Source of the DNA: Lates calcarifer
Taxonomy: Eukaryota > Chordata > Actinopteri > Centropomidae
Length of the DNA stretch: 64,000 nucleotides
Assembly (NCBI RefSeq): GCF_001640805.2
Contig: NC_066849.1
Span: 23,192,020 to 23,256,019 of the forward strand
Direction: 5' to 3'
Part shown: positions 61,401-64,000 of the stretch, in pieces
Layout: every line of letters starts with the position of its first letter
How positions within the stretch are numbered: position 1 is the first letter of the stretch
Notes under the pieces: generated by a model
Seen by the model: only the letters and a program-made list of their open reading frames with translations
Database searches by the model: none
What the model was told of the DNA's origin: nothing
Translations under genes and position numbers: made by a program

Positions 61401-63191
61401 TAATTATAGAAGGTCTTTTATGATGTAAATGCAGAATTACTTGCATGACACCTGACTACTGATGGAAAAAGACAGGCATTAAAAGCCTTTCACACTGCCT
61501 TAGGAGTCTTAGAGGAGTCCCCCACCTTCCCTTCCTCCTGCCTCCTTCTTCAGGTGGACCAATGTCACCCAGAAAGAAACTGATAAGAAATATGTGAGAG
61601 AATAAACATCTGTTCATTACCTTCCAGCTGATATCAAGGTCAGACAAATGCCCCCCAACAAACTTTTTTCATTAGGACAGTTGTATTGAGACACATTTTA
61701 ATTACATTTTTAATTAATGTGGCAGGTCATTTATGTGGGATGGGTCAAATGAACTGTGCTATCTCAAATTAGGAAGGAGACTACAATTTCTATGGACACA
61801 AACTCTCTCTGGTGCTCTTTAAAAAAGTGAAGGCCAAAAGTAATCTCTAAAAGCAGAGAGAAAACTTTTTTTGTACATACTGACAAACTGTGCAAAAGCC
61901 ACTTCAACCCAATTCCAAGTACAGGCAGCACTCAGTGATTAAAATGTGGGAGCAAGGGAAACACCTTAGCATTGATTAAACTCACTGGCTATGGTGACAT
62001 CAACAGTTTGGCCAATGTGTGACTAATCTCATAATATGTACTCCCTCACACACAGTCCCTCTACCAGTCACACCACTCTTATTTACACTGTATGTCAATG
62101 CAGGCTCTTATCCAAACTTTAAACTCTACTTTGATCACAAAAATCCTACCATTTAACCATCATACAACCATTGTGTCATTGCAGCATGACTAAAACACAA
62201 ATCACACACCCCTCAATCACAATTCAAAGCCCACTTTATCTACTATGCCCCTGTTATTCACTTCCTGCACTAGTGACATTGGTTAAAATCAGAATCAGGC
62301 AGGACTCATTTGTTTGGCAGGGTCCATTTATTGTCATTTAACTGCTCTCCAGATGCCTTTCCCCGTCAAGGCGTCACCACACAGCCATGTTTGTAGGCAA
62401 ACAACAGGTGATTACAGCAAATACAGGATGTTCTCCCATCATGTGTACTCAATCAAACACCATTAATATTACATTTATAGTCAATGCATGCAAATCTAGC
62501 TATGTCAGATATGATTAAAACAGCACTGGGTGGATACAAAGGTGTCATGAAAGTTAATATAAGAGAGATCATTTTATGCTGTTATGCTTGAGATTAGAGG
62601 CTAATATCTAACCAGCCGTTAAAGTCAGTTTGTTGGCTCACTTGACTCAAATTTGGTATGAATAAAAACTGTGTCTAAGTTAAAGTCGTGTGAGGTAGCA
62701 AACGCTAAGAGTTAACACTGGCTAGAATAAGTGGAGTTGGAGACGCTGTTTAACTTTGCCAAGTTTTACGTTGTTAGTCAGGTAGCTAGCGTTAACTTAG
62801 TTGATTCAAAGTATTGAACTGCAATGGGAAACAATTCGGCTGTAGTTAAAATGCGAGCAAACTTCAAATCAACTCGAATTTAAACTCAAAACTCCGGTCT
62901 AATCTAGTTAGCAGAGTAAAAGCTAATAAACGGTAGCTAGCTGGGGAGGTGGCTAACATGTTAACCCACACCTGGCTGTCACCACCGTGAGACGGACAAC
63001 AATGTTTAAGACACACTGTCAACAGCTAATTAGCTAGGCTAGCTTGCTAAATTACACCCAAATAAAGTTCATACATCTTTCTGTGGGCTGATATTTGTAA
63101 TACGTGACAGCTGTTGTGGGATAATGAAGGCTAACGTTATGAGAAAGGTAAGAGAGCAGTTTACCAGCTGCTGCCGTATCCACCGTAGCAT
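16012..63191 (-). CDS. atp11b: Phospholipid-transporting P4-ATPase, ATP11B type (gene span; 30 coding exons)
   Basis: The gene encodes a class VI P4-ATPase flippase, which with a CDC50/TMEM30 subunit moves aminophospholipids to the cytosolic leaflet of endosomal, Golgi or plasma membranes. I joined 30 exons by hand. All 29 introns are GT-AG and phases agree, giving 1,159 residues, close to the roughly 1,177 of human ATP11B as I recall it. Motifs: DGET 178-181 (actuator domain), PISL 354-357 (M4), DKTGT 407-411 with the phosphorylated Asp407, SSPDEK and KGAES 570-574 (nucleotide domain), TGDK 681-684 and GDGAND 795-800 (phosphorylation domain). Ten membrane segments: M1-M2 in exons 3-4, M3-M4 in 11-12, M5-M10 in 22-28. 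The C-tail is Cys-rich. Start: ATG at 63189-63191, A at -3. ATP11A and ATP11C are paralogues; the sequence around DKTGT ([12 protein letters not shown]) and the C-terminal SW...NDRSILTLS fit ATP11B best. Exons are listed separately. Confidence 0.95.
16151..16179. repeat. (TG)n microsatellite
   Basis: An uninterrupted TG run of about 14 units, upstream of the exon 30 acceptor in transcript sense. Confidence 0.95.
20754..20955. mobile_element. Short TTAA-type MITE (202 bp)
   Basis: The ends are inverted copies: AGCTGCACTAGGCAAAAT at the left, and at the right a sequence whose complement is AGCTGCACTTGGCAATTTT. The left flank is TTAA (20750-20753); the right flank is TGAA, one base off TTAA. 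It has no coding capacity. The end sequence also occurs at 32604. Confidence 0.7.
22022..22179 (-). CDS. atp11b: atp11b exon 29 (residues 1082-1134), Cys-rich tail
   Basis: 158 nt, phase 0 in and 2 out; acceptor after a long pyrimidine tract (CTTCCTCCAG), donor GTGGGG (weak). It reads [20 protein letters not shown] and continues with many Cys and His, like the human ATP11B tail around CLDSMCCFPEGEAAC and its RMLERVIGRC segment. Such clustered cytosolic cysteines could be lipid-modified; that is inference. If the donor is ignored the frame runs on about 34 codons to a stop near 21913, so intron retention would give another tail. Confidence 0.93.
25595..25731 (-). CDS. atp11b: Candidate alternative C-terminal exon 29b of atp11b
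   Basis: 137 nt on the minus strand between TGTCCTTCAG and GTAGTA, open in phase 0 and ending in phase 2, exactly as exon 29 does. It begins [20 protein letters not shown], then is Pro-rich ([16 protein letters not shown]). It is markedly GC-richer than the surrounding intron. If not spliced out at AG/GTAG, the frame gives Arg and then a TAG stop, so it could also act as a terminal exon. Replacing exon 29 it would make a 1,152-residue protein. I cannot match it to a known isoform. Confidence 0.45.
27109..27215. mobile_element. Fragment of a dispersed fish repeat
   Basis: The plus strand reads GCCAGTTTATTAGGTACACC followed by TAGCCAAAACCAACC and AATCCTACC. I recall this as a common teleost interspersed repeat, probably DNA-transposon derived. 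Only one end is visible here; no inverted end or target duplication was found. Confidence 0.45.
29336..29421 (-). CDS. atp11b: Candidate alternative C-terminal exon 29a of atp11b
   Basis: 86 nt on the minus strand, with acceptor CTCCTGGTGTAG and donor GTAGAG, open in phase 0 and ending in phase 2. It reads [20 protein letters not shown] and continues AKSQLGKI with a split Arg. Joined between exons 28 and 30 it gives a continuous frame and a 1,135-residue protein whose tail lacks the Cys cluster. Used together with exon 29 it would shift the frame and stop after about 36 codons, so the two should be mutually exclusive. Unspliced, the frame stops at TAG right after AGG. Confidence 0.6.
30793..30958 (-). 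CDS. atp11b: atp11b exon 28 (residues 1026-1081), M10
   Basis: 166 nt, phase 2 in and 0 out. It completes Trp1026 and reads [20 protein letters not shown], then [14 protein letters not shown] (M10) and the basic [19 protein letters not shown] at the start of the cytosolic tail. It is the last exon common to all predicted tails. Confidence 0.96.
32152..32255 (-). CDS. atp11b: atp11b exon 27 (residues 992-1026), M8 end and M9
   Basis: 104 nt, phase 0 in and 2 out. It reads [20 protein letters not shown] followed by [14 protein letters not shown]. Relatives have [10 protein letters not shown]; the CAG/CTT acceptor here gives Leu for Met. A CA/TA repeat (32274-32332) begins 19 bp upstream of the acceptor, inside the expected pyrimidine-tract region. 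Confidence 0.95.
32274..32332. repeat. (CA)n with TATA interruptions, next to the exon 27 acceptor
   Basis: About 59 bp of CA repeat broken twice by CATATACA. In transcript sense it is a UG/UAUG tract just upstream of the exon 27 3' splice site, so its length could affect acceptor strength. Confidence 0.9.
33031..33096 (-). CDS. atp11b: atp11b exon 26 (residues 970-991), M8
   Basis: 66 nt, phase 0 at both ends, so skipping it would be in frame. It reads [20 protein letters not shown] and LK, the start of M8. Acceptor TTTTATAG, donor GTACAT. Confidence 0.95.
34440..34463 (-). CDS. atp11b: Candidate 24-nt microexon of atp11b between exons 25 and 26
   Basis: On the minus strand a long pyrimidine tract ending TGTCCTCAG (34464-34510) is followed by ATCTTGCGAGC...CAGCTG and a near-ideal donor, GTAAGAG. 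Read in phase 0, as required by exons 25 and 26, it encodes ILRANRQL. Inclusion would add eight residues with two Arg to the exoplasmic M7-M8 loop. The fit of length, frame and both splice sites is unlikely by chance, but I cannot confirm use. Confidence 0.55.
34965..35103 (-). CDS. atp11b: atp11b exon 25 (residues 923-969), M7
   Basis: 139 nt, phase 2 in and 0 out. It reads [20 protein letters not shown], then [15 protein letters not shown] (M7) and [11 protein letters not shown]. The donor is GTGTGTGTGTGAG, a weak repetitive 5' splice site, which would favour optional downstream choices such as the candidate microexon. Confidence 0.96.
35376..35503 (-). CDS. atp11b: atp11b exon 24 (residues 881-923), M6
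   Basis: 128 nt, phase 0 in and 2 out. It reads [40 protein letters not shown] and LY with a split Arg. M6 is the hydrophobic part. Donor GTAAGG. Confidence 0.96.
35999..36544. mobile_element. TTAA-flanked MITE (546 bp) in intron 23
   Basis: It is flanked on both sides by TTAA (35995-35998 and 36545-36548). The termini are inverted: AGGTGTAATATGC at the left, and at the right a sequence whose complement is AGGTATAATATGC, with similarity running about ten bases further (AGGATTTG / GGAATTTG). Short open frames inside show no transposase. A TTAA target and TIRs suggest a non-autonomous element of piggyBac-like target choice, though the termini do not look like classical piggyBac ends. Confidence 0.8.
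36748..36807 (-). CDS. atp11b: atp11b exon 23 (residues 861-880), M5
   Basis: 60 nt, phase 0 at both ends. It reads [20 protein letters not shown], the second half of M5, with acceptor TTTTCTAG and a strong donor GTAAGT. It does not overlap an ATG-initiated open frame on its own; it was found from the family sequence and splice sites. Confidence 0.94.
37052..37197 (-). CDS. atp11b: atp11b exon 22 (residues 812-860), P domain end and M5 start
   Basis: 146 nt, phase 1 in and 0 out. It reads [40 protein letters not shown] and LVQYFFYK. This very conserved segment links the phosphorylation domain to M5. Confidence 0.96.
37264..37282. repeat. (GT)n microsatellite at the exon 21 donor
   Basis: A short GT run lies three bases from the exon 21 5' splice site. 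In the transcript the intron starts GUAAAC followed by AC repeats. Confidence 0.9.
37287..37389 (-). CDS. atp11b: atp11b exon 21 (residues 778-812), GDGAND hinge motif
   Basis: 103 nt, phase 0 in and 1 out. It reads [20 protein letters not shown] and [20 protein letters not shown] (795-800) binds Mg2+ in the phosphorylation domain and is diagnostic for P-type ATPases. Confidence 0.97.
37519..37672 (-). CDS. atp11b: atp11b exon 20 (residues 726-777)
   Basis: 154 nt, phase 2 in and 0 out. It reads [40 protein letters not shown] and [11 protein letters not shown]. The [10 protein letters not shown] segment is typical of the P4 phosphorylation domain. Almost every residue agrees with human ATP11B as recalled. 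Confidence 0.97.
37673..38384 (-). other. atp11b: atp11b intron 19
   Basis: About 0.7 kb of AT-rich intron with no repeat or exon-like segment that I recognise. Confidence 0.7.
38385..38588 (-). CDS. atp11b: atp11b exon 19 (residues 658-726), TGDK motif
   Basis: 204 nt, phase 2 in and 2 out. It reads [20 protein letters not shown], then [20 protein letters not shown] and [10 protein letters not shown]...[15 protein letters not shown] (681-684) belongs to the phosphorylation domain. Confidence 0.97.
38589..40710 (-). other. atp11b: atp11b intron 18
   Basis: 2.1 kb. The right half is a 410-bp TTAA-flanked repeat (39987-40396). A purine-rich GAGA stretch lies at 39345-39370. No further exon is seen. 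Confidence 0.7.
39987..40396. mobile_element. TTAA-flanked fish MITE (410 bp) in intron 18
   Basis: Flanked by TTAA at 39983-39986 and 40397-40400. The left end (ACTTTGATATTTTGGGAAAT) and the complement of the right end (GTTTTACACTTTGGAGAAT) are diverged inverted repeats. Internal landmarks such as GAGTTAGATAAGAAGATCGA, CTCTGTCCAAAGG and ATGCTAAGCTAAGCTA are those of a very common teleost repeat I recognise, itself palindromic over much of its length. No coding capacity. Confidence 0.85.
40711..40892 (-). CDS. atp11b: atp11b exon 18 (residues 598-658)
   Basis: 182 nt, phase 0 in and 2 out. It reads [40 protein letters not shown] and [29 protein letters not shown] returns the chain from the nucleotide domain to the phosphorylation domain. 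Confidence 0.97.
41703..41806 (-). CDS. atp11b: atp11b exon 17 (residues 563-597), KGAES motif
   Basis: 104 nt, phase 1 in and 0 out. It reads [20 protein letters not shown] and [19 protein letters not shown] (570-574) contains the nucleotide-binding Lys. PFTTSG replaces the PKCIGG I recall in human ATP11B, an ordinary surface change. Confidence 0.96.
41980..42097 (+). mobile_element. 3' end fragment of a fish retroelement
   Basis: A GT microsatellite (42003-42022) is followed by GAATGGTGAAATGAGTGGCA and by GCTTTGGATAAAAGTGCCAT, ATAAATGCACTCCATTTACC. This is the form of a widespread teleost LINE/SINE 3' end. It ends 27 bp from the exon 16 donor in intron 16. Confidence 0.7.
42124..42197 (-). 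CDS. atp11b: atp11b exon 16 (residues 538-563)
   Basis: 74 nt, phase 2 in and 1 out. It reads [20 protein letters not shown] and QTPS. The FDxDRRRMSV segment is characteristic of the P4 nucleotide domain. No ATG-initiated open frame covers it; it was found from the family sequence and splice sites. Confidence 0.95.
42354..42422 (-). CDS. atp11b: atp11b exon 15 (residues 515-538)
   Basis: 69 nt, phase 2 in and 2 out, so skipping would be in frame. It reads [20 protein letters not shown] and SE with split residues at both ends. Acceptor TTTCCTCAG, donor GTATGT. Confidence 0.95.
42423..43925 (-). other. atp11b: atp11b intron 14
   Basis: 1.5 kb of intron with no tandem repeat, exon-like segment or clear transposon end. 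Confidence 0.65.
43926..44110 (-). CDS. atp11b: atp11b exon 14 (residues 454-515), SSPDEK motif
   Basis: 185 nt, phase 0 in and 2 out. It reads [40 protein letters not shown] and [35 protein letters not shown] is a hallmark of the P4 nucleotide domain. The stretch before it is shorter than I recall for human ATP11B. Confidence 0.96.
44442..44600 (-). CDS. atp11b: atp11b exon 13 (residues 401-453), catalytic DKTGT
   Basis: 159 nt, phase 0 at both ends. It reads [40 protein letters not shown] and [13 protein letters not shown]. Asp407 of DKTGT is the residue phosphorylated in the transport cycle. Skipping the exon would be in frame and abolish activity. Confidence 0.97.
44844..45041 (-). CDS. 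atp11b: atp11b exon 12 (residues 335-400), M4 with PISL
   Basis: 198 nt, phase 0 at both ends. It reads [20 protein letters not shown] and [20 protein letters not shown], then an acidic segment ending [12 protein letters not shown] (354-357) in M4 lies at the heart of the lipid path in P4-ATPases. Confidence 0.97.
45042..46208 (-). other. atp11b: atp11b intron 11
   Basis: 1.2 kb. Short repeats of AGGCTGATAGGCTG lie near 45840. Open frames on both strands around 45580-45890 show no family resemblance. Confidence 0.65.
46209..46359 (-). CDS. atp11b: atp11b exon 11 (residues 284-334), M3
   Basis: 151 nt, phase 2 in and 0 out. It reads [40 protein letters not shown] and [11 protein letters not shown]3 and the following exoplasmic loop toward M4. 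Donor GTTAGT. Confidence 0.97.
46457..46538 (-). CDS. atp11b: atp11b exon 10 (residues 257-284)
   Basis: 82 nt, phase 1 in and 2 out. It reads [20 protein letters not shown] and KRSAVE. VYTGxxTKxxxN-type sequence closes the actuator domain before M3. Confidence 0.95.
46937..47001 (-). CDS. atp11b: atp11b exon 9 (residues 235-257)
   Basis: 65 nt, phase 2 in and 1 out. It reads [20 protein letters not shown] and F. LLLRGxxLKNT is typical of P4-ATPases. A long open frame on the opposite strand (46704-47129) covers the exon but is a shadow. Confidence 0.95.
47379..47426 (-). CDS. atp11b: atp11b exon 8 (residues 219-235)
   Basis: 48 nt, phase 2 in and 2 out, so optional use would be in frame. 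It reads [15 protein letters not shown] with split Arg codons on both sides. The exon is short, with acceptor GTTTTCCAG and donor GTGAGA. The equivalent human sequence is FMGRMIITQQMEEIV. Confidence 0.94.
47491..47643. repeat. (CA)n / (CAGA)n microsatellite, intron 7
   Basis: About 150 bp of mixed CACA, CAGA and CAGACACA units starting about 65 bp from the exon 8 acceptor. Long Cys/Val/Ser-rich open frames here are repeat translations. Confidence 0.95.
48195..48217 (+). repeat. Long G runs, intron 7
   Basis: The plus strand has runs of 6, 8 and 7 G separated by single T. Each long run can supply two G tracts, so an intramolecular G-quadruplex is possible on the non-transcribed strand; the pre-mRNA itself carries C runs. 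Confidence 0.7.
48641..48744 (-). CDS. atp11b: atp11b exon 7 (residues 185-219)
   Basis: 104 nt, phase 0 in and 2 out. It reads [20 protein letters not shown] and [14 protein letters not shown] with a split Arg. [12 protein letters not shown] matches human ATP11B exactly as recalled; the first half is more variable. Confidence 0.95.
49264..49455 (-). mobile_element. 3' tail of a LINE-type retroposon
   Basis: On the minus strand the sequence reads AATGACAATAAAAGTCTGTC followed by tandem CTAAGT hexamers, the typical end of a fish non-LTR element with a short 3' tail repeat. The upstream part (CAGTGCAAAGCAACACTGG) fits a decayed 3' UTR. The 5' limit is uncertain. Confidence 0.55.
49752..49779. 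repeat. (AT)n microsatellite
   Basis: A pure AT run of about 14 units in intron 6. Confidence 0.95.
50546..50625. repeat. (CA)40 microsatellite abutting the exon 6 donor
   Basis: About 40 uninterrupted CA units on plus, so the pre-mRNA reads exon 6 / GUCUGUGUGU... with UG repeats starting within four bases of the splice site. Perfect length suggests high variability between individuals. Confidence 0.97.
50629..50757 (-). CDS. atp11b: atp11b exon 6 (residues 142-184), DGET motif
   Basis: 129 nt, phase 0 at both ends. It reads [40 protein letters not shown] and NLK. DGET (178-181) in the actuator domain carries out dephosphorylation of the aspartyl intermediate. The donor is GTCTGT, weak at +3 and +4, and is followed by (TG)40. 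Confidence 0.97.
51628..51735 (-). CDS. atp11b: atp11b exon 5 (residues 106-141)
   Basis: 108 nt, phase 0 at both ends. It reads [20 protein letters not shown] and [16 protein letters not shown], with the conserved GYEDWLRH at the start of the actuator domain. Found from family sequence; it has no internal ATG. Confidence 0.96.
52166..52246 (-). CDS. atp11b: atp11b exon 4 (residues 79-105), M1-M2
   Basis: 81 nt, phase 0 at both ends. It reads [20 protein letters not shown] and TVTAIKQ, identical to human ATP11B as I recall it. It spans the M1-M2 exoplasmic turn and M2. Confidence 0.97.
52332..52434. repeat. (AC)n followed by (AT)n, intron 3
   Basis: About 18 AC units (52332-52367), a TATGTG spacer with internal symmetry, then about 22 AT units (52391-52434). 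The AT part can form a cruciform. It lies about 85-190 bp upstream, in transcript sense, of the exon 4 acceptor. Confidence 0.95.
54236..54325 (-). CDS. atp11b: atp11b exon 3 (residues 49-78), M1
   Basis: 90 nt, phase 0 at both ends. It reads [20 protein letters not shown] and [10 protein letters not shown]. [20 protein letters not shown] is the standard P4 entry into M1. Donor GTAAAA. Confidence 0.97.
55603..55719 (-). CDS. atp11b: atp11b exon 2 (residues 10-48)
   Basis: 117 nt, phase 0 at both ends. It reads [20 protein letters not shown] and [19 protein letters not shown]. The N-terminal cytosolic segment closely matches human ATP11B ([22 protein letters not shown]). Donor GTACTG is modest. 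Confidence 0.96.
56534..56562. repeat. (CAA)n microsatellite
   Basis: About nine CAA units in intron 1. Confidence 0.9.
59391..59405. repeat. Telomere-like GGGTTAGGGTTAGGG
   Basis: Two and a half perfect TTAGGG units, G-rich strand on plus, opposite in orientation to the tract at 5379-5396. It is isolated in intron 1. Confidence 0.8.
63165..63191 (-). CDS. atp11b: atp11b exon 1 coding part (residues 1-9)
   Basis: 27 coding nt: MLRWIRQQL, then donor GTAAAC. Human ATP11B starts MWRWIRQQLGF as I recall. The ATG at 63189-63191 has A at -3 and C at +4. It joins in phase 0 to exon 2, which begins with the expected GFDPPHQ. The short exon carries no other evidence, but the N-terminal match settles the start. 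Confidence 0.93.
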
Positions 63192-63545
63192 CCTTGCAAA
63201 ATACGTTCCCAAGTAGCGAGCACAGTCGCTAGCCCAGCGCTAGCAACTAGCTACTCCAACAAAACCGTCCCGAACCATAAATATTTCCCCCGGAAGGCAG
63301 CTCCTCTCGGTCGCATCACGCGACACATTCATGCGGTGTAACTGTGCAAAAATATAAATCCGGTCTTTCCCATTCCGCGGTAATGTCACGACAAATGAGC
63401 CCCGGTAAAAGTGACAGACGGCTGGCCACAGAGTCGTCCCAGCGAGCTACGCACCATCTCTGCTCTGCCACGATCAGCTTCCCCCTGCCAGCGCACAGCC
63501 CTGTGCAGACACTGGCTGCTCTCTAGCGGCCTCCCTACGCCCCCT
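63170..63545 (-). promoter_or_regulatory. atp11b: atp11b 5' UTR and CpG-rich promoter
   Basis: CpG density rises sharply over about 375 bp compared with the AT-rich flanks, as at a housekeeping-type promoter. An ETS-type CCGGAAG lies at about 63290 on plus. No TATA box is clear, and the transcription start cannot be placed exactly; it is likely within 63250-63450. The two plus-strand and one minus-strand open frames in the block overlap it and look non-coding. Confidence 0.7.
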
Positions 63546-64000
63546 GCCTGTCTGCAATCACAAATCATAGATGCACAGATAGATTTGCTGAAGATGTGGA
63601 GGCTGTTGAGGATTTTGAACACAGGATACTGTACACAAGAGTCAGGTATAATTAAAAAATTTTAAAGCATGGAGACAGTCTGTGATTTATATTCAATAGA
63701 AGGGTGTAAACTAAGAGTAAGGCCTGATTACCAAATAGGCAAAGGAGGCAAATGCTCAATGACCCCCACACCCACAAAAGAAGCCCCAGGTTCACTTTAT
63801 AGCTATGTCTGTATGGTAATTTAATTAGTTCAGCTGATATTAATCATGATCATAATTGAGGTCCAGTAGCTTGTTAACTCACTGATTCTCCCAGCAAGTT
63901 AAACTGGAAATCTGAAGAGTATCACAAACCTGAAACCTCCAATGTGTAAGAATTTGAAAATGAGTAATATTTATGGAGCACAGACATGAATACAAGTGGT
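63546..64000. other. Upstream flank, nothing recognised
   Basis: AT-rich sequence with no coding, RNA or repeat signal that I can support. Confidence 0.5.

Larger units (their letters stand above)
55720..63164 (-). other. atp11b: atp11b intron 1 (7.4 kb)
   Basis: The largest gap before intron 28. It contains a (CAA)n run at 56534-56562, a telomere-like GGGTTAGGGTTAGGG at 59391-59405, and a GCTAGC/GTTAAC-rich stretch at 62760-63050 near the CpG-rich start. No exon-like segment with agreeing signals was found; an undetected non-coding 5' exon cannot be excluded. Confidence 0.7.

Noticed and set aside
63344..63665. Three overlapping open frames upstream of atp11b
   Set aside because: They result from the GC-rich promoter block with few stops; no conserved protein is recognisable.

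Overview
The window looks like a piece of a teleost (ray-finned fish) nuclear genome. It is AT-rich vertebrate-type DNA with large GT-AG introns, CA/TA microsatellites and fish-type dispersed repeats with TTAA-flanked ends. One large gene, on the minus strand, fills about three quarters of it. By reading exons directly I can reconstruct a complete P4-type ATPase (class VI phospholipid flippase) that matches vertebrate ATP11B along its whole length: 30 coding exons from 63191 down to 16012, 3,480 nt, 1,159 residues plus stop. Every junction is GT-AG and every phase joins cleanly. The key P4 motifs are present: DGET, PISL, DKTGT, KGAES, TGDK and GDGAND. ATP11B-type proteins form complexes with a CDC50/TMEM30 subunit and move aminophospholipids from the outer or lumenal leaflet to the cytosolic leaflet of endosomal, Golgi or plasma membranes.

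Layout from left to right: (1) 1-5370, an AT-rich satellite of 38-bp monomers with a higher-order period of about 1,367 bp, ending beside an 18-bp (TAACCC)3 telomere-like tract. (2) 5400-9990, an unresolved region with a possible small spliced minus-strand transcript, nested tandem duplications of about 372 and 231 bp, a degenerate minisatellite and a CCAAT/ETS-rich promoter-like block. (3) 10100-16011, no recognisable gene apart from the probable atp11b 3' UTR. (4) 16012-63191, atp11b. (5) 63170-63545, the CpG-rich atp11b 5' end and promoter. (6) 63546-64000, nothing recognised.

The most interesting material lies inside atp11b and is not needed for the canonical reading. Intron 28 holds two unexpected exon-like segments, each open, flanked by AG and GT, and with the same phase (0 in, 2 out) as canonical exon 29. 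Each could replace exon 29 and give a different cytosolic tail joined to the same last exon. Between exons 25 and 26 there is a 24-nt in-frame candidate microexon with a strong polypyrimidine tract; it would add eight residues to the exoplasmic M7-M8 loop. Exon 6, which carries the DGET dephosphorylation motif, has a weak 5' splice site followed at once by about 40 UG units in the pre-mRNA. Skipping this exon would be in frame. Together these suggest a flippase gene with more splice regulation than its standard annotation would show.

All assignments come from reading the sequence and from recalled family features. No database search was run.
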